Shown here: positions 21,482-34,336 of the stretch, piece after piece
How the letters are laid out: each line of letters begins with the position of its first letter
Numbering within the stretch: position 1 is the stretch's first letter
NCBI GenBank assembly: GCA_021307315.1
Contig: JAJSPD010000092.1
Coordinates: 62,001 to 126,000 of the forward strand
Direction of reading: 5' to 3'
Length of the DNA stretch: 64,000 bases
Source of the DNA: Bisporella sp. PMI_857
Lineage: Eukaryota > Ascomycota > Leotiomycetes > Helotiales > Helotiaceae
Notes under the pieces: model-generated
The model's input: the letters and a program-made list of their open reading frames with translations, nothing else
Databases searched by the model: none
What the model was told of the DNA's origin: nothing
Translations under genes and position numbers: made by a program

Positions 21482-24400
21482 CAGTCTTGGGCATGGGGTA
21501 TGAGAAAACCCGGCGTACCCGGGGTAACGGCGAGCCGGGTACCGCCCCATACAAATTTATAGGGTAGTATACCCGCCCTACTGTTTTTTGACGGTAACCG
21601 GGTTTCATCCGTACCCGGGCGACTTTTGTGATTGCCTAATTAGGCAATTTTAAGGATTATTTTGAAGTGATTTGAGATATTTAAGAGAGTAAGAGTAGCA
21701 TTAAAGTACGAATATAAAGTCAATTTATTAGCTCAGAACCCATAGCAGGTTCCTCTTGCCTCTGTATCACTCTTCCTTCATCATCCACAAGTGGCGAATC
21801 ATCCTCTTCTTCAGTATTATCGTCATTCTCTCCAGGAGGCAAAAGACCCCAGCTTCTTAAACATAGAACATAGCGTATATTCTCACTGACGATCCGAGTC
21901 CTTTTCTTTGATACTAAATTACCAGCTTGACTAAATACTCTCTCAGAGGGTGCCGATGTTGCAGGGATGGCTTGAAAATCACGAGCCATTTGGGCGATAA
22001 TTGGAAAATCGTACACCTTGCTTTGCATATAAGCTTGTTGTTCTTCAGGGCCTGTTTTACGGTTGAGCAAGGGCTCTGCAAACCACCGATCAACTTCAGT
22101 TGCACCGCCGGCACGTAGAGGCAATATAGGAAGAGGTTGCTCTGCAGCAACAAAGTCATCAAATCCATAAAATGGATCTTCTCTCCAATCATCTTCTAGT
22201 ACTGGCTCATGCTCATCAGGCCCTTCATTTTCAGCTTGCTGTCTGTCCCACTCGGCCAACTGGGTTTGCCTCCTTTGATAACAACTGTAGACATGCTGAA
22301 AGTGCGCCTTTGCTAACTTATAAGTCGAGTTATTAGTTCCTCCGTCATGATCGAAAAGAAACTCTAGAACGCGAAGCTTGTAGCGTGGATCACAGAGAAG
22401 TGCAACGGCAGAATGACGAGTTTTAAGGGCTTTTTTGAGGTAATTCGAGAGAACACCATGTGCAGCTGTCGCGGCTTCTTTAAGAGTCTTCTCTTCATCT
22501 TGTTCTTTCCAGATGTTTAATTGTTGAATTAAGGAGATATAATCAGGGATAGTATTATGCAAGGTTGGATATTTCTCAGCTTGCGAGGCAATCGTAGGTT
22601 TATAGAAGAGGTTGAAAAAGCGTTCCATTTCTCGTAGTTGCTCCTAATCATCGTCCGTAGGAGTTAAGTTCTCTCGGACTGATTTATCCCATTGTTGATC
22701 CTTTAAAACACGTCGAATTGCCCCCTCCAGCTGTAATGCTGTCTTTAATAACTTGGCTGTAGAATTCCATCGTACCGGCATATCACACAAGAGTTCTCTC
22801 CAGTCGATACCAAGGGTCTTACATGCTGCTTTTAGCTCTGATCGAGGAAGTCGTCGTAGTCGGAATATGAGCGAAAGTGAGCGTATTTTAAAGAAAGAAG
22901 AGCGCTCCCAATTAGGAGGAAGAGAGGCCTCATTGGTGTTGTGCACATACTCGTGTCGATGCTCTTGAGGTTGAGCTTTAATTGCTTTCAGGGCTAGAGG
23001 ATTAGCTAAGTCCTTGTAATTTAGGTATAACTTACCTGCTTGTACAGCAATGTTATAAACATGAGCACAACACCTAACATCTCCCTCAACTCGATTAAAC
23101 CTGCAACAAAAGAAGTGCTTTTCGCGGCCACTTAGGAGATTGTAACGCTCTTCTACAACAGCTTCAAACTCTAACATTGTATCGTTTGGAGACGCATTAT
23201 CCCGAGTAACCGAAATAACAGCACAGGTGATTCCAAGTCGGTCAGTCACCTCTAAGAGCTTTGTACAGAGATAATAGCCATCATGGCAAGGATCTGTTAA
23301 CTCAATAATATCAAGGACAGTTGAAAACATAATGCCAGCACGCGTTCTCCCATGTCCAGTGACAGCAACGTATTGACACTTGTTACCTCCATCCCATGCG
23401 TCTGTAGTCAATGCAATTCGCCCACCTTGTTCGATAAAGCCTAATAGTTCGTCTCGCTTTGTATTTTCTCCTGCCACATATCTCTTCTTCAAATCCCTCA
23501 TAAGTGTTGCCCTCGAAATAAGCTTTGTTTTAGGACTAAGAAAATTGAAAAGCTCCTTAGTCTCAGGCTGGTCGACAATTGAGAAAGAGAGGTTGTTCTT
23601 AATGATCCATTGAAGGAGAAGATTACGGAAGCGTTCATTATGTGTTTGATCCTCTTTTGGCCTATTAAAAAAACTAACAGTAGGCGTGCCTCCCTCTACA
23701 GCCCTCCTTTCTTTAAAGGCCTGAAGTTCCTCGGCGTTTGTAGGGATCCCGGGGTGGCATTTGCGATAATGGATATTATAATTATTGGTTCCAGAGAGAG
23801 AACGTCCAATAACCTTCGAATACGTACATCCTTGCTGTGTACAACGTATCTCCATTTTTGTATGGTCTTCATCAAGGGCATGCCGAGTATAATTCGGGTG
23901 GACGCCTGAAAACATGAAAGCCTTAGTAATAGGCAGAGGAGGGGCTTTCTTGCGACGGTGAGGTGGAAGTGTCAGATATTAGGGAGCTTGGCGCAAGCAT
24001 GGCGCGAGCGCACAAGCGAGGAAAAGGATGGAGAGCGCGCGTCTTCCTCAGGGGAGGCGCGACGAGGGAACAACACAATCAGAACAATCAGAATCATATT
24101 TGAATCCTCCTCCCTCACTCAATTGCTCTCTAGATACACGTATTGTTTGACAGGAAGTGACTGCCCTATATTTGTTGCAGTTAGAGTCCTTGGACGCTTC
24201 GGTAATTGGCCCTTTCGAGGAAGAAGGGGAGGCCGTGGGAGGATATTTTGCTGATCCATACTTGCTTCATAAATCCAGGTCTTGATTTGAGTGTTTCTAG
24301 GTGGGAAAGAAAATTTTTGATTAATGAGAAATGGAGCTCTCTGATTGGTTTACGGAGCGGATTAACTACTTCCGAGGTCACGTGTTAGGGTACCCCGGGT

Positions 24401-24512
24401 GCCACCCGGAAACCCAGTGTATGTGGGGTGCCCGCCCGGCCCTGAAATGTAGGGTCCGGGTACCGCCCTATATTCTCAATATCCTATCCGAAATACCCCA
24501 TGCCCAAGACTG
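21482..24512 (-). mobile_element. Complete hAT-family DNA transposon (3,031 bp)
   Basis: The ends are perfect 20-bp inverted repeats, CAGTCTTGGGCATGGGGTAT at the left and its reverse complement at the right. The 8-bp direct repeat CCTCTGAC flanks both sides (21474-21481 and 24513-24520), as expected for hAT. Sub-terminal regions are rich in CCCGG/ACCCGGG motifs on both ends, probable transposase binding sites. It carries one transposase gene on the minus strand and sits between the TPR gene and the tandem PCD gene, 178 bp before the latter's start codon. Confidence 0.92.
21720..23915 (-). pseudogene. hAT transposase, interrupted by one in-frame stop
   Basis: One reading frame of 732 codons including the final stop runs from ATG 23915 to the stop at 21720, broken only by TAG at 22644-22646. 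The N-terminus has a BED-like zinc finger (CTQQGC ... HYRKCH). The middle carries the RNase-H-fold parts with acidic residues in LTTDAWDGGNK and VTRDNASPND. The C-terminus carries the hAT dimerisation region (PATSAPSERVFSQAGNLVSK). With no second lesion and perfect element ends, the insertion looks young and the stop recent. It cannot make full transposase unless the stop is read through, but the ends should still be mobilisable by an intact relative. Confidence 0.9.
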
Positions 24513-24690
24513 CCTCTGACACGTGTGGCAAACGAAGATATTGATGATGTCGGTGTGTCACCTGCTGTTGGCCCGTGCACACCATTTGCCATATATACGT
24601 TGTCGCATTACCCCGCTCGCAAAATCTCGAATCATTTACCTTTGGTCGGCGAACTTGACACTACACAAGCGCATCTTAAGCAGTTCTACT

Positions 24691-25622
24691 ATGGATCCGA
24701 AGTTTTCCACGGGAAAGGATGGTAGCAAATTGATGGCAGAGACGAAGACCTTACTTAGAGATGGGTGGGCGCTGGATGAGAAACAGATAGGTGTTGAGAA
24801 GAAGTACTATTTTAAAACTTACACCAAGTGTGTGGTAGGACTTCCCTTCAGATATCTACAACTTCATCTGAAAGCACTCAGGACTTCTTTTTAGCTATCT
24901 GGATAAAATGCAGAAGTGCGAAGAATTATTGCGTTGCGACGGTTGTAAGTTTGTCCTTCGTAGAATTAACCAATGCAAGTCACTACTAATGCTTTCCCCT
25001 TTGGCTCTTAGACATACTCATCCGTCCACATCCACTGGGCGTCTGTAAATGATGGATTCATGGCAGACTACTCCGACGAACAAGCAAATGCTATTGGTAC
25101 CATAGACGAGAACCAGACTCAAAAGTGTATACCTGCCCCAACCTCACAAAGTTCTTCAGGAGGAGATAAAAGCCAATTGACGACAGATGTGGATGCCTTA
25201 CTTGGAATTGGGTGGGCACTGGATAAGGAGCAGATGGGCGTTCAAAGAACGTTCTATTTTGCGGATCCTGCCAACTGCCAGGTAGGAATTATCCAGATCT
25301 TCACAGCTTGCGCTGAAAGCTTCGCAGGATTTCTTTACTATCATTGCAATACGAAGTAAAGGGAAGAATCATCATTCTCTTATGACCGTTGTAAGTTTAC
25401 TCTTTATAATAGTCGACTGCCCAACTTTATACTAACGGTTATTCCTCTTACTTCCAGAAATCCGAATCCGTTTATATCCACTGGACCACCCACAGTCGTC
25501 CTGGTCTCTCTACGAAAGATATATTCATGGCACAGTTCTCCAGCGAACAAGCGGGGTCTATTGGAACGGTCGATGAGGGTCAGACCCAAAAGCGTACAGC
25601 TGCTCTGACCTCACAAATCTAG
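24691..25622 (+). CDS. Protein with two tandem pterin-4a-carbinolamine dehydratase (PCD) domains
   Basis: Five exons, join(24691..24834, 24882..24944, 25012..25281, 25328..25390, 25458..25622), give 234 residues; all introns are phase 0. The two halves share architecture: exons 2 and 4 are both 63 nt, the introns after them are both 67 nt, and the introns before them are 47 and 46 nt. This shows a tandem duplication read through as one protein. Domain 2 (~115-220) keeps the catalytic histidines H174 and H175 (KNHH) and H192 (TTHSRPGLSTKD). Domain 1 (~15-105) has KNYC in place of KNHH and a 7-residue deletion removing the third histidine region (HWASVNDGFM), so it should be inactive. PCD dehydrates 4a-hydroxytetrahydropterin, recycling the cofactor of aromatic hydroxylases. 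The start is the first ATG in frame. Confidence 0.85.
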
Positions 25623-27058
25623 GGTAGAAAGCATGTATCGGTATAAGAACATATGGGAACGTGGAAATAGCTTGGGATGTTCTATATTAGGCAGCTTGTA
25701 ACAAGCCGATTCTGCTGCCACCAGTGGCATGAGCATCGACACCTGCGTGTGACAGCGTGAGTATCGATGGAGCAGGTTAAGCTTCACCTTCCTATTACTG
25801 ATACTCAGCAAAATGGAGCAGGAGATTCAGCTGATATTCTGATATGGACTTTCCATTGACCCAAAACATATTCTTTGGATTCATTAACTCGACTCATTGG
25901 GATCTTACTACCCTTTCAGAAATCGCAACTGCTCATGGGCAACGATCTCTAATTACTTGTTCATCCTAATTCTGCATTCTTCAGTATTCAGCACTTCACA
26001 CTCGCTAACACTTGACAGTAAACTCCAACCCCAGCCCCGAAACGTCACTTGCTAGAGACAGCTCACCATCAATAATACCAGAATCTAACCACACAATCCA
26101 CAACACACAGCATGGTTTCACATCGCATTGTCCCACGCGCTCGTAAACAATCGCTGCTTCTATCGGTATATCATCCTCCCCCTGAGCTGCCGCACAAACT
26201 CCGCAACAAGATCACAAGAAACCCGCAACCTCGACTTGACTGACTTTAAGCACTGAGGCAACTTCTTCTTCTAGACGCAATGCTACTCCGCTGAGCTCTC
26301 GAAATCTGCCCTCCTGCGAGCCCACGCTAGAGGTGAGTCCCTCACGCACATAATCCCAGTCAACTACGCGCTGGTGCCCCGCGGCTTCTGGAGTATCATT
26401 TCGGACTTCGCGAATATATGAGGTGGGTGCATTGCTGTATCTGGTGAGTGATTGGTACGAAGGGTGCTGGGCGTTGCATGGGGTGTATGAGGTGATGCTC
26501 TGTGACTTCCATGGCTAGACGATGTAGAAGAGGAGCGATTGTTTTGAAGAAATGTCAGAAGAAGTATAAGGGTGCTCCCAGGGAGCTGTTATTTGAGGAA
26601 CTGGAGGCGAAGGGTGAGGGTCCGAGGAATGTAGAGAAATACCGCGAGAACACTTTTGTTGAGATTATGGGGAAGGCAGAGAGGGTGATTGAAGGCGAGG
26701 GAGCTCCGGTGGAGATTCTCAGGAGTCCAAGGTATTTATTTGGACGACTTCTAGAAGACCGAGCCATTGCAAGCGCCGCATTATTGTCGGGATTATGAAT
26801 CGCGAGGTATTTAGCATTGTTTTCCGTTTGAGATAGTTTCGATTATCATTCTTTTGATAGCTAATCCTAATTCAACGTTCTTCAATATAAAAGTTTGCTG
26901 ATTCGGGTTAAGACATGCAAACCCAACCTCTTCCATTTCCCTCCATCTCAGCCGTCAACACTTCTTTCCATCTCACCTCGCTCGAAAAAGATGGTATGAA
27001 GAACTCAAGCACCCATCACTACCACGTCCTCGCAAACCTCTCCCCTACCCGCTAGCTC
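25623..27058. other. Stretch without a supported gene
   Basis: Short frames only. A + strand ORF of 98 codons at 26502-26798 is Lys/Glu-rich and unrecognised. Short ATG frames at 26112 (about 40 codons) and 26916 (about 46 codons) look like 5' gene fragments, the second ending just before the RasGEF copy, but neither continues. Confidence 0.35.
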
Positions 27059-30000
27059 TCACGGCCTGATCTCTGCTTGGATCCACTCCTGTAACCCTTG
27101 GACTTCTCTAAGGCGATATGGGTATTGGAATCGCTGCAGCTCACCGATGATCTTTGTAGTTCGGATATGCTTGTCAAAGTTGATGACTGATATGCCTTCG
27201 TGACCGCCAGTACCTGGTAGTTGTTTCATAGCCGGATTTCCCGCATCTACAAATGTAAGATCGGTCAAGTAAATTCCTAGGAATGGCAGACAAGGCGGCA
27301 CATGATTGTGAAGTCTTTGTCGAAGAAGGGCATAGTTTTTATCCGGATTAACAGTGATTTCCAGATCCTTTAACACATCTTTTTGCTTCTGAGGCACAAT
27401 ATCCCAAGTTCGCTTTAGTCGCCCAATTGCCGAGGAGCTGAGAGAGCAGATTATTGCCATCAGCGAACTGTAGTTGTTGAGTTCTAAGCATTGGTATGCA
27501 ATCTTGATCCAATGCTTGATGGTTGCCGCTCGCTTCTTTAGATCTGTCGGTCACCAAGTTGGAAAGATCTGTCGAGAGTGTTGATATTGCTATGATGTTC
27601 GGGGCACCGGAGCCTGAACACTTTGTCCATTCGGTACCGAGAAGCTCTTCAGACATGATGGAGCGAAATATTTTTCATTGATCGTCAATTGTCGCGCCAA
27701 CTCAAGTGGATCGAACTCTAGAATGGTGGGATTGCTTCCTCTCATTTTCCAATACTTCAATGCTGTGGCTTGACTCTTGGTCATGTTTGAGGGCGGGAGA
27801 AGCATATTGGCAGGGACATGTTGGGCAACAGGTATGGATGTCTTCGCCATGGACGATACCAAGCGGGGAACAAGAGGACTTTTGGTGGATGAAACCTTCT
27901 CGGTCAGCTCCAACAACCTCCTACCTGCTTCAGGAAGGGCAATGCTAAGCTTTTCATGGGCAAATGACTTCACCACAGATAAGGCTGTGTGATCAGAAAG
28001 ATCGCGCCAATGTGATTCAAGCCAACACTTGAATACGTTATACACCCGCAATCTCACGGGACCTGCATCGTGGAGGTTTTCGGCGACGTATTCGAACCGA
28101 TCAACCAGGAGCCTAGCGAGCTCAATAGGGGTGATAAAGAGTCGGAAAGTGAGGTAAAATGTTGATACAAATACCAAGTCCGGTATTGATTCATGTTGAG
28201 TAAGTCTTTCCACGAGAGCAGGAAGTGTGCCCGCCGTAACCTGACCTTCTTTGTTGTGTAGTAGCTCGTCCGCGTAAGTCTTTTCGAGTATCTTCGACTC
28301 GCCATCATCTGCGTCTTCAGCCAAAGCACTGAGGTTGGAGAATGAAGATTGTTCGCTTGGAATACACATATCTGGAGTGGTCGCTGTGGTTGAACTGCCG
28401 GTGGTGTTATCCTCGGCAGCAGGTATGAGAGCCTCTGGGAATGACCTTTCCTCAACCGGTGAATCTGACGGTACTTTTTCAAGTGGCTGTTTGTAACTTT
28501 GAGTGATAAGAGGCGGTGGTGGGGGATTTCTTGCTGGTTCTGGGATTATGGCTCCCGGCCCAGCTGGTGTCGTCTTGGTCTCCTCCTCTGTAGCCACGTC
28601 CATTGACGCCATATATATGCCAAGGCCTTTTCTCCGGGACTCGAACTCGAAATCACCAATTCGCTCGATGATTAATTTCATTTTCGCGACACACCCCCCA
28701 GCGGGCCTCACGCAGTTGGTGGCAGCCATGAGCAGAAAACCATTTTGCTGGGTCACCACTACATCTTCATCTTCTAACCCTAATGACATGTTAATATTCT
28801 GTGTAGCAGACACCAACTTCTTGATCCGATCATCCATGACGGTTCGTACTGGATCTGGAGGTTTGGTGCTTTGATTGTCGTGTGCACATATGACTTCAAC
28901 AACCGCTAGAAGCTCTAGGCCAACAGTGGCCGATTGTCGAACTGCTACAAGAAGATCGGCTGACAATTGGGGTTGGGCATGTAGGCGGCAAATGAATGAA
29001 CCCAGACAGGAGAGAAAAGTATTATAGCTGGTATCAAGTCGCTCAGATACGAGTTTCTGGCGTTGCGCGGCGGGTATTGAAGCTGATAAACGATGAGAGC
29101 TGAATTGTCTTCCGATGTGGACCGCTGTCGATATTCGTTTAGAAGACTGTCGTTGCGTCTCCTCATTTGTAGTCAAGTCCATCGGAGGAGTCAGAGGGTT
29201 GTACCCTTCTTGCGTAATGGCTGCCCGTTGCTGTGTCCCTATATCCTCTTCCAAGACATCGAGAAATCGGACAGCCTTATTGACGATCTTCAAAGGCCTT
29301 AGGATTATTTCATCAATGATGTCGTTAACATCCTCTCCATCCGCATGCGTCACATGGCTGGCAGCAAATTCTTGCAATCTTTTACCTCTTTTGACAAGTG
29401 AGGAAAGATCCGACAACAAAGCTTTTCGAGACCGTCGCAGTCTTTCGTTGCTCTGTATCAGTAACGACTCTCGCGTCAAGCATTCTGATTTTTCCTAGTC
29501 AAAACGTAAGTATCGAATGCCTGAGGAGTATGAGTAATGCGTACTAGTAAATATCGTATACCAGCAATAATCCCACTCATGAACCCATTCCCACCTTCTT
29601 CATTGTCGCTCGCATTGCCACTACACAAACGATCCCAGAAGTTCAGCAGAGCCTTTAGTAAAGTCCGCATTGGTTCAGGGCCATAGGCTTCACAATAGTT
29701 TGTTGGTAGCCAGCCGCGTGCACCAGATATGAGAAGCGTCCCATCAGCCCGCCCATTTGTGTGTATTGAGTGTACTAAGATTACGTCTCCTCGATTCAGC
29801 GGTAGCGTGACTGTTGTATCCGAAACCGTGTATGTGGGATGAAAAGGATAGAATGCTCGGAGGTAGTTGTGGAAGACTCGGTGAGGTGCTTCAATCTGCT
29901 GTGACAAATCCTCCTGGGAGCCGTTGGGAGTTGCTGGAGGCGTCATCTGCGAATGACTGATGGCCATCACGCAGCCGACCCTGGTACTCGAATGCGAATA

Positions 30001-30198
30001 TTGCTCATTCCCAGTCACTATGATGGGTAAACGAAGCTGGTCTGGCTGCTGCGATAATCTCAGAATCGATAGTGACGACAGCTGAGACTGTTGCACTACT
30101 CTGATGGTGGATGGGATTGGGATGCATTTTGGAGACGGTCCTCTATGAATAATGTTGAAGCAGACAAATGGCGGCAGCTCCACGGTTTGTTTTTTCAT
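27059..30198 (-). CDS. SH3 / RasGEF_N / RasGEF (Cdc25-like) protein, catalytic half frameshifted
   Basis: Exon 1 (29562..30198) encodes an SH3 domain (LRAFYPFHPTYTVSDTT ... GARGWLPTNYCEAYG). A 77-nt phase-1 intron (29485-29561) leads to a long second exon with a helical region, a Pro-rich stretch (RNPPPPPL), the Ras exchanger motif domain (DDGESKILEKTYADELLHNK ... CWLESHWRDL) and the Cdc25 catalytic domain (FDPLELARQLT, LLGTEWTK, HNHVPPCLPFLGIYLTDLT, GISVINFDKH). Cdc25 proteins load Ras with GTP. Two frame losses hit the catalytic domain. At about 27672 a small deletion follows LTINE, and at about 27545 several codons are missing after LSNLVTD. Either would abolish exchange activity unless these are assembly errors. 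The long ORF 27590-29479 alone keeps SH3-distal and REM parts. A shorter decayed copy lies at 5.3-6.7 kb. Confidence 0.8.
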
Positions 30199-31711
30199 AT
30201 CGAAACTTCATGCATGATCTGCCTGTCAGTACCCCCCCCAATCGGATACTTTTCACATGACCCATGAGGAAACTGTACTCCACTGATATTCCAACCGTTT
30301 CGGGCCTTGTCGTTTTTAATCACAACTTCCCAAATCACAAAAGTTCCTAAATCAAACTTCCTCTTACGACTATACGCGGAATGCTGCACGTCCCGAGCCA
30401 TGGAACTCCTAGCACGTTACAGGTTTCTTTGCGCCACGATTAGTTCAAGGTCCTGCATTTCTTTATTCTTAGGCATCTCTAGGGTCATGAATAATTAGGG
30501 AGCAATCGCAAAGGAGAACAGCTGTGGGAAATGTCTCTCATCTATCGCATTTGGTTTTCTCTCACACATGACGCTTCGCTCGGTTTATTTTTCGACTTAA
30601 GAATACTTTCTCTGTTTTAAAACATGGCCGGCAACATGTCGATCGAGCATGATGCATTGAGAAAAGTTAATACCTTCGTCTCTTTCGAATCGAATGTCTG
30701 ACCTGATCAACAGGAACCTGAAGCTCGTCGTGGATCTGCGGCTCGGGTGTTGGAATTGGAAGCATCTGTAGCTTTTCATCTATCTGTTCCGCCGGTTCTA
30801 CTGGATTAGCTTCCGTACAGTGTGTCATATGTGGAATGATTGATACCTTCTACCATTTTGCGTGGAGCACCGCGTTGCATGAACATCTTGCACGTTCGGA
30901 AGTCCCTTGAATGCTGACAACGTCATATTCAGGGGTGGAGGTCCAGGAGGGAGGCATGTCTATATTTGCGATGGCTGTCGGCTCACCGTAGAGTATGTCC
31001 GAACTGGATTCTGCGCACCGTGGGGCGTGTGCTGGTCGTGGGTTTTTGTTACTAATGGTGCTCTTTGTTGATCTACTGGAGAAGTTCTTGACGGCGCTCG
31101 TTGTCAGAAATGTGTTCTATTAGGCAGGGGATCTCTTAGAGGATCTGTGAGAGTATCACGGCGATAGAGTATACAGGCTTGTAAGAGCGTTACAGATGAT
31201 GATATTGTCTACAGTTGTGAGCCGTAAATGAGGGGAAGTGATTTCTAGCTCCTTGGCCTTTCTTACGTAAGCCGATTCCTGTAACCCGGGGTCCCAATAC
31301 ACTCGTGAGTCTGAACCGTGTATCACGTGACACAATCCCGCCGTTAGCATTTCCCTTCCGATGGCAGTGCCCTCAATGACTCCCCATTATCACAGCTGTT
31401 GAATAAGCCGTGGGCGCCGATCCCCCGGATCCCAACCGTTAAAAATCGCCTCCATGGCAGGAATTGGCGCGCTGGGCGAAAAGGCGGTATTGAGAATGGC
31501 CACAACTTGGACCCGGACCTCACTCTCCGCCTTGAGTTGGCCTGTATTGACCCTGATCCTATTACGACATGGTGGAATGAAACGATATCGGCATAGGCAT
31601 AGGCAGTATCACTGTTAACAGCGGCAAGATGAACCAGGTTATGAGCCACGCCACAACATTTGCACTGCTGCTCTGCAATCATACAGGCGGCTTTGATCTC
31701 TTATATCGATC
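30199..31711. other. Stretch without a supported gene
   Basis: A minus frame at 30195-30401 overlaps the RasGEF start codon and could be an upstream leader frame. Around 30700-31000 minus-strand frames have coding-like composition (IPTPEPQIHDELQVPVD) but no family, start or splice pattern. Nothing else is identified. Confidence 0.3.
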
Positions 31712-32200
31712 CAGTGGGTGGCAAGGCCAGGCTAGAAAAATCTTGGCAAAACGCCAAGAAACGCTCTAGCCTGGCCCAACTCTTTGTGCAACCATTTGTA
31801 ACCTGGGTGAACTTAAGCGAAAAACCAAACCTGGTTAGAATTATTCTTGGCGTATGCTCAATATAGGCTTAGCGCATTTATCTGGTATATGTTCAGCATA
31901 TGTTAAATATATACTTCATAAAGAATTCTACTTATACTAAGCTACAAATTCACTTGCAGTAGTTTTTATAGTCGAATCAATTAAGCAACGCAAAGTACAA
32001 AGTTGTAACGTTTTATTTCAAAGTCCAAAAGTTATATTGTACGCGTCGCAATAGAAAACGCGAAGCTTGGCATATGCCGGGGCGGGATATCTGGCCTGGC
32101 TGAGCTTTTAAAGCAACGATTTCTGGCCTGGGCCAAGTTTTTTTGCCAAGGAATTTTCTAGCCTGGGCCAAGATTTTTCTAGCCTGGCCCAACTGTAACC
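31712..32200. mobile_element. Inverted-repeat element, probable MITE
   Basis: A 22-bp perfect inverted repeat pairs 31725-31746 (GGCCAGGCTAGAAAAATCTT plus GG) with 32168-32189. Each end is followed inward by a second, imperfect copy of the same motif (near 31751-31785 and 32112-32160), so each terminus could itself fold. Outer bases read CAGT on the left and ACTG on the right, but the flanking target duplication is not clean. No coding capacity. Confidence 0.55.
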
Positions 32201-34336
32201 ATAGACAGAAGCAGAGGTATCTGTACATATCTCGCGCCAAACCTATTTTTCCTTCATTCTACCAATGTCCCATCTACATACACACTGATTGTGACGTTCA
32301 ACCGGGCCTTCACTCCTGTCTCACGAGTTCTAATTTGGGGCTCTTCGAAAGCAGCTCCAGGCTCTCTCCAGGCATGTCAGAAGGCGAATAGAAACCTTTG
32401 TTGAAGAGGCACTTACCATCCTTGCATCCCAGCTAGACAAACTTCCTCTTCAGCTTTCCAGCCAGTGGTGACAGCCAGCTAGGGTGCAGCGGGGGAAGTA
32501 ATTTCTGTCACTTTGCTTGCAAAACTAGACTGTTGCTGGGAACTCTGTCAATTTCAGAAGTCGGCTTGCCAGGGCCCGATAGCGCAGATTGAACAATCGT
32601 GTCTCCACTTTGCATGATGGTCCTCTAGGCCTCCCAGAGTTTCTCAATATTTTGTGGCTGAAACCGAAAAGGGGGTGGCGCATTGGCGCATTGGCAGGGT
32701 AACGCAAGCGAGTCCTGCTAGTTTGAATCTACTTGATGTAACTTTTCTTTTTAAAAGATAACGGTGATGTGTGGGAAAGGCTCCCTGATTTTGTATCAGG
32801 ATTAGGTAACCAGCCACCCCACCCATTTTCCAGGGGGAGCCGGTTGAAGTCAACGCGAGACGTCCTAATGGGAAAGCCGGCGGAGAATGAAACCACAAGT
32901 CACCACAGCTGATGTATACTGTGGACTGGGAGACTGACAGCGTGGAGCTCTACAAGTCTGCCTCTACGTTTCCTATCGTTTGCAGAGCAGCTCTTGAGGG
33001 TTCAATTTCGTTGGGGGCTTTCCCAACCATTCTCATGTGAGAGAAGGCTCTACAGCTATCGTTCGCCTTCAATTTCTTGGATTCCTCTGCCCAGTCCTCT
33101 ACAGTTTTCAAGCTTCCACAACTATTTGAATCAAGGACCCTCTTTTCTTCTGGAAAAACGGCGGCGGCCTGAAGTAATGCAGTAATGAACAAGGGTATAC
33201 AGTTATCCCAGTAGATGTATCAAATGGTGCTTAAATGTTGGAAAACATCACCAGAATAATGTTACACGATCTGTAATTTCCAAGAGACACTTCCAAAGCC
33301 CTCCTGCACACTTCTGTAGTTCTAGAAACTTACAATCATAGCCACTCGGACAATCATGACATCACACCCAGATCGCCTCATAAGATATTGAGAGCGATGA
33401 ATGGGATGGGATGATTCCAGTCTTATGCTCCTAAAGCTACAGACTATTATGAAAGACCTCAGTGCTCTCTGGGGGCACAGAATTCGATTGATCGTTGATT
33501 GCTAAGAAAAGGGCTGTTTAGATCATCGAAGCACTCCGATGAGAATCTATACTTCCCAGAAGAGATACTGACTATATATTTCTTCAAGACAGCGAGACCT
33601 TTCCAGCCCTCCTGTCACTCCAAAGTGGATACCAGCAGATTCTCCTCCGTATTGCTCAAAGTTATCAGGGAGATATATTCTGCCAATAATGTGATATTTC
33701 TAGTCTGTGTCATTCTGCCAACCCGGACTCAGCACATGGTGTGAAATGGTGGCTGAAGCTAAAGAGTTATTCGAGAACACTCAGTAATGTGCGAAGCCCT
33801 TCCAGAATGCACCATACTGCTCAGCTGTAGGGAGAAGTTGAAGTTGCTCGGAAAGGGTTGGCACCTAGAAGATACACGTTGGAGAAAGGCCCGTGATTTG
33901 TGTTCCCAACGCTTCCGAAGACCAGAATGCGGCCGTGATACCCAGAGGTATACGGTACAAGTTGAAGTTGCTCGAAAAGAGTGGTACTGGTTTGATATTG
34001 CCAAGGATTGGGTACCCGTCTTAAAGCTGATGAATTGTCCCGATGCGAGAAGACTCTAGGCGCAGCAGATTGCAGATAGCTAGGAGCCGTCGCTGTAGAT
34101 TGAAAGGATCTTCTGCCACCGAGAAATATCTGCCCAGATACCCTCAATTTATCTTAATTCAACGATAGAGCGTTGGCTCATTGCTGTCATGGCTGCCATT
34201 CACGCCGCGGATTATGGTATAGTGAATGATGATGAGAGGAGAATAACAATTTTGAAGGAGAAGAACTATGGTTGCAATTCAACCCTACGATTTGGTTCCA
34301 ACTTATCCCATTGTAATGACAGCGAAATGGACGTCC
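32201..34336. other. Stretch without a supported gene
   Basis: Only short overlapping frames on both strands. The phrase 'gttgaagttgctcg' occurs twice about 125 bp apart (33837 and 33960). No motif, RNA gene or element end recognised. Confidence 0.35.
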
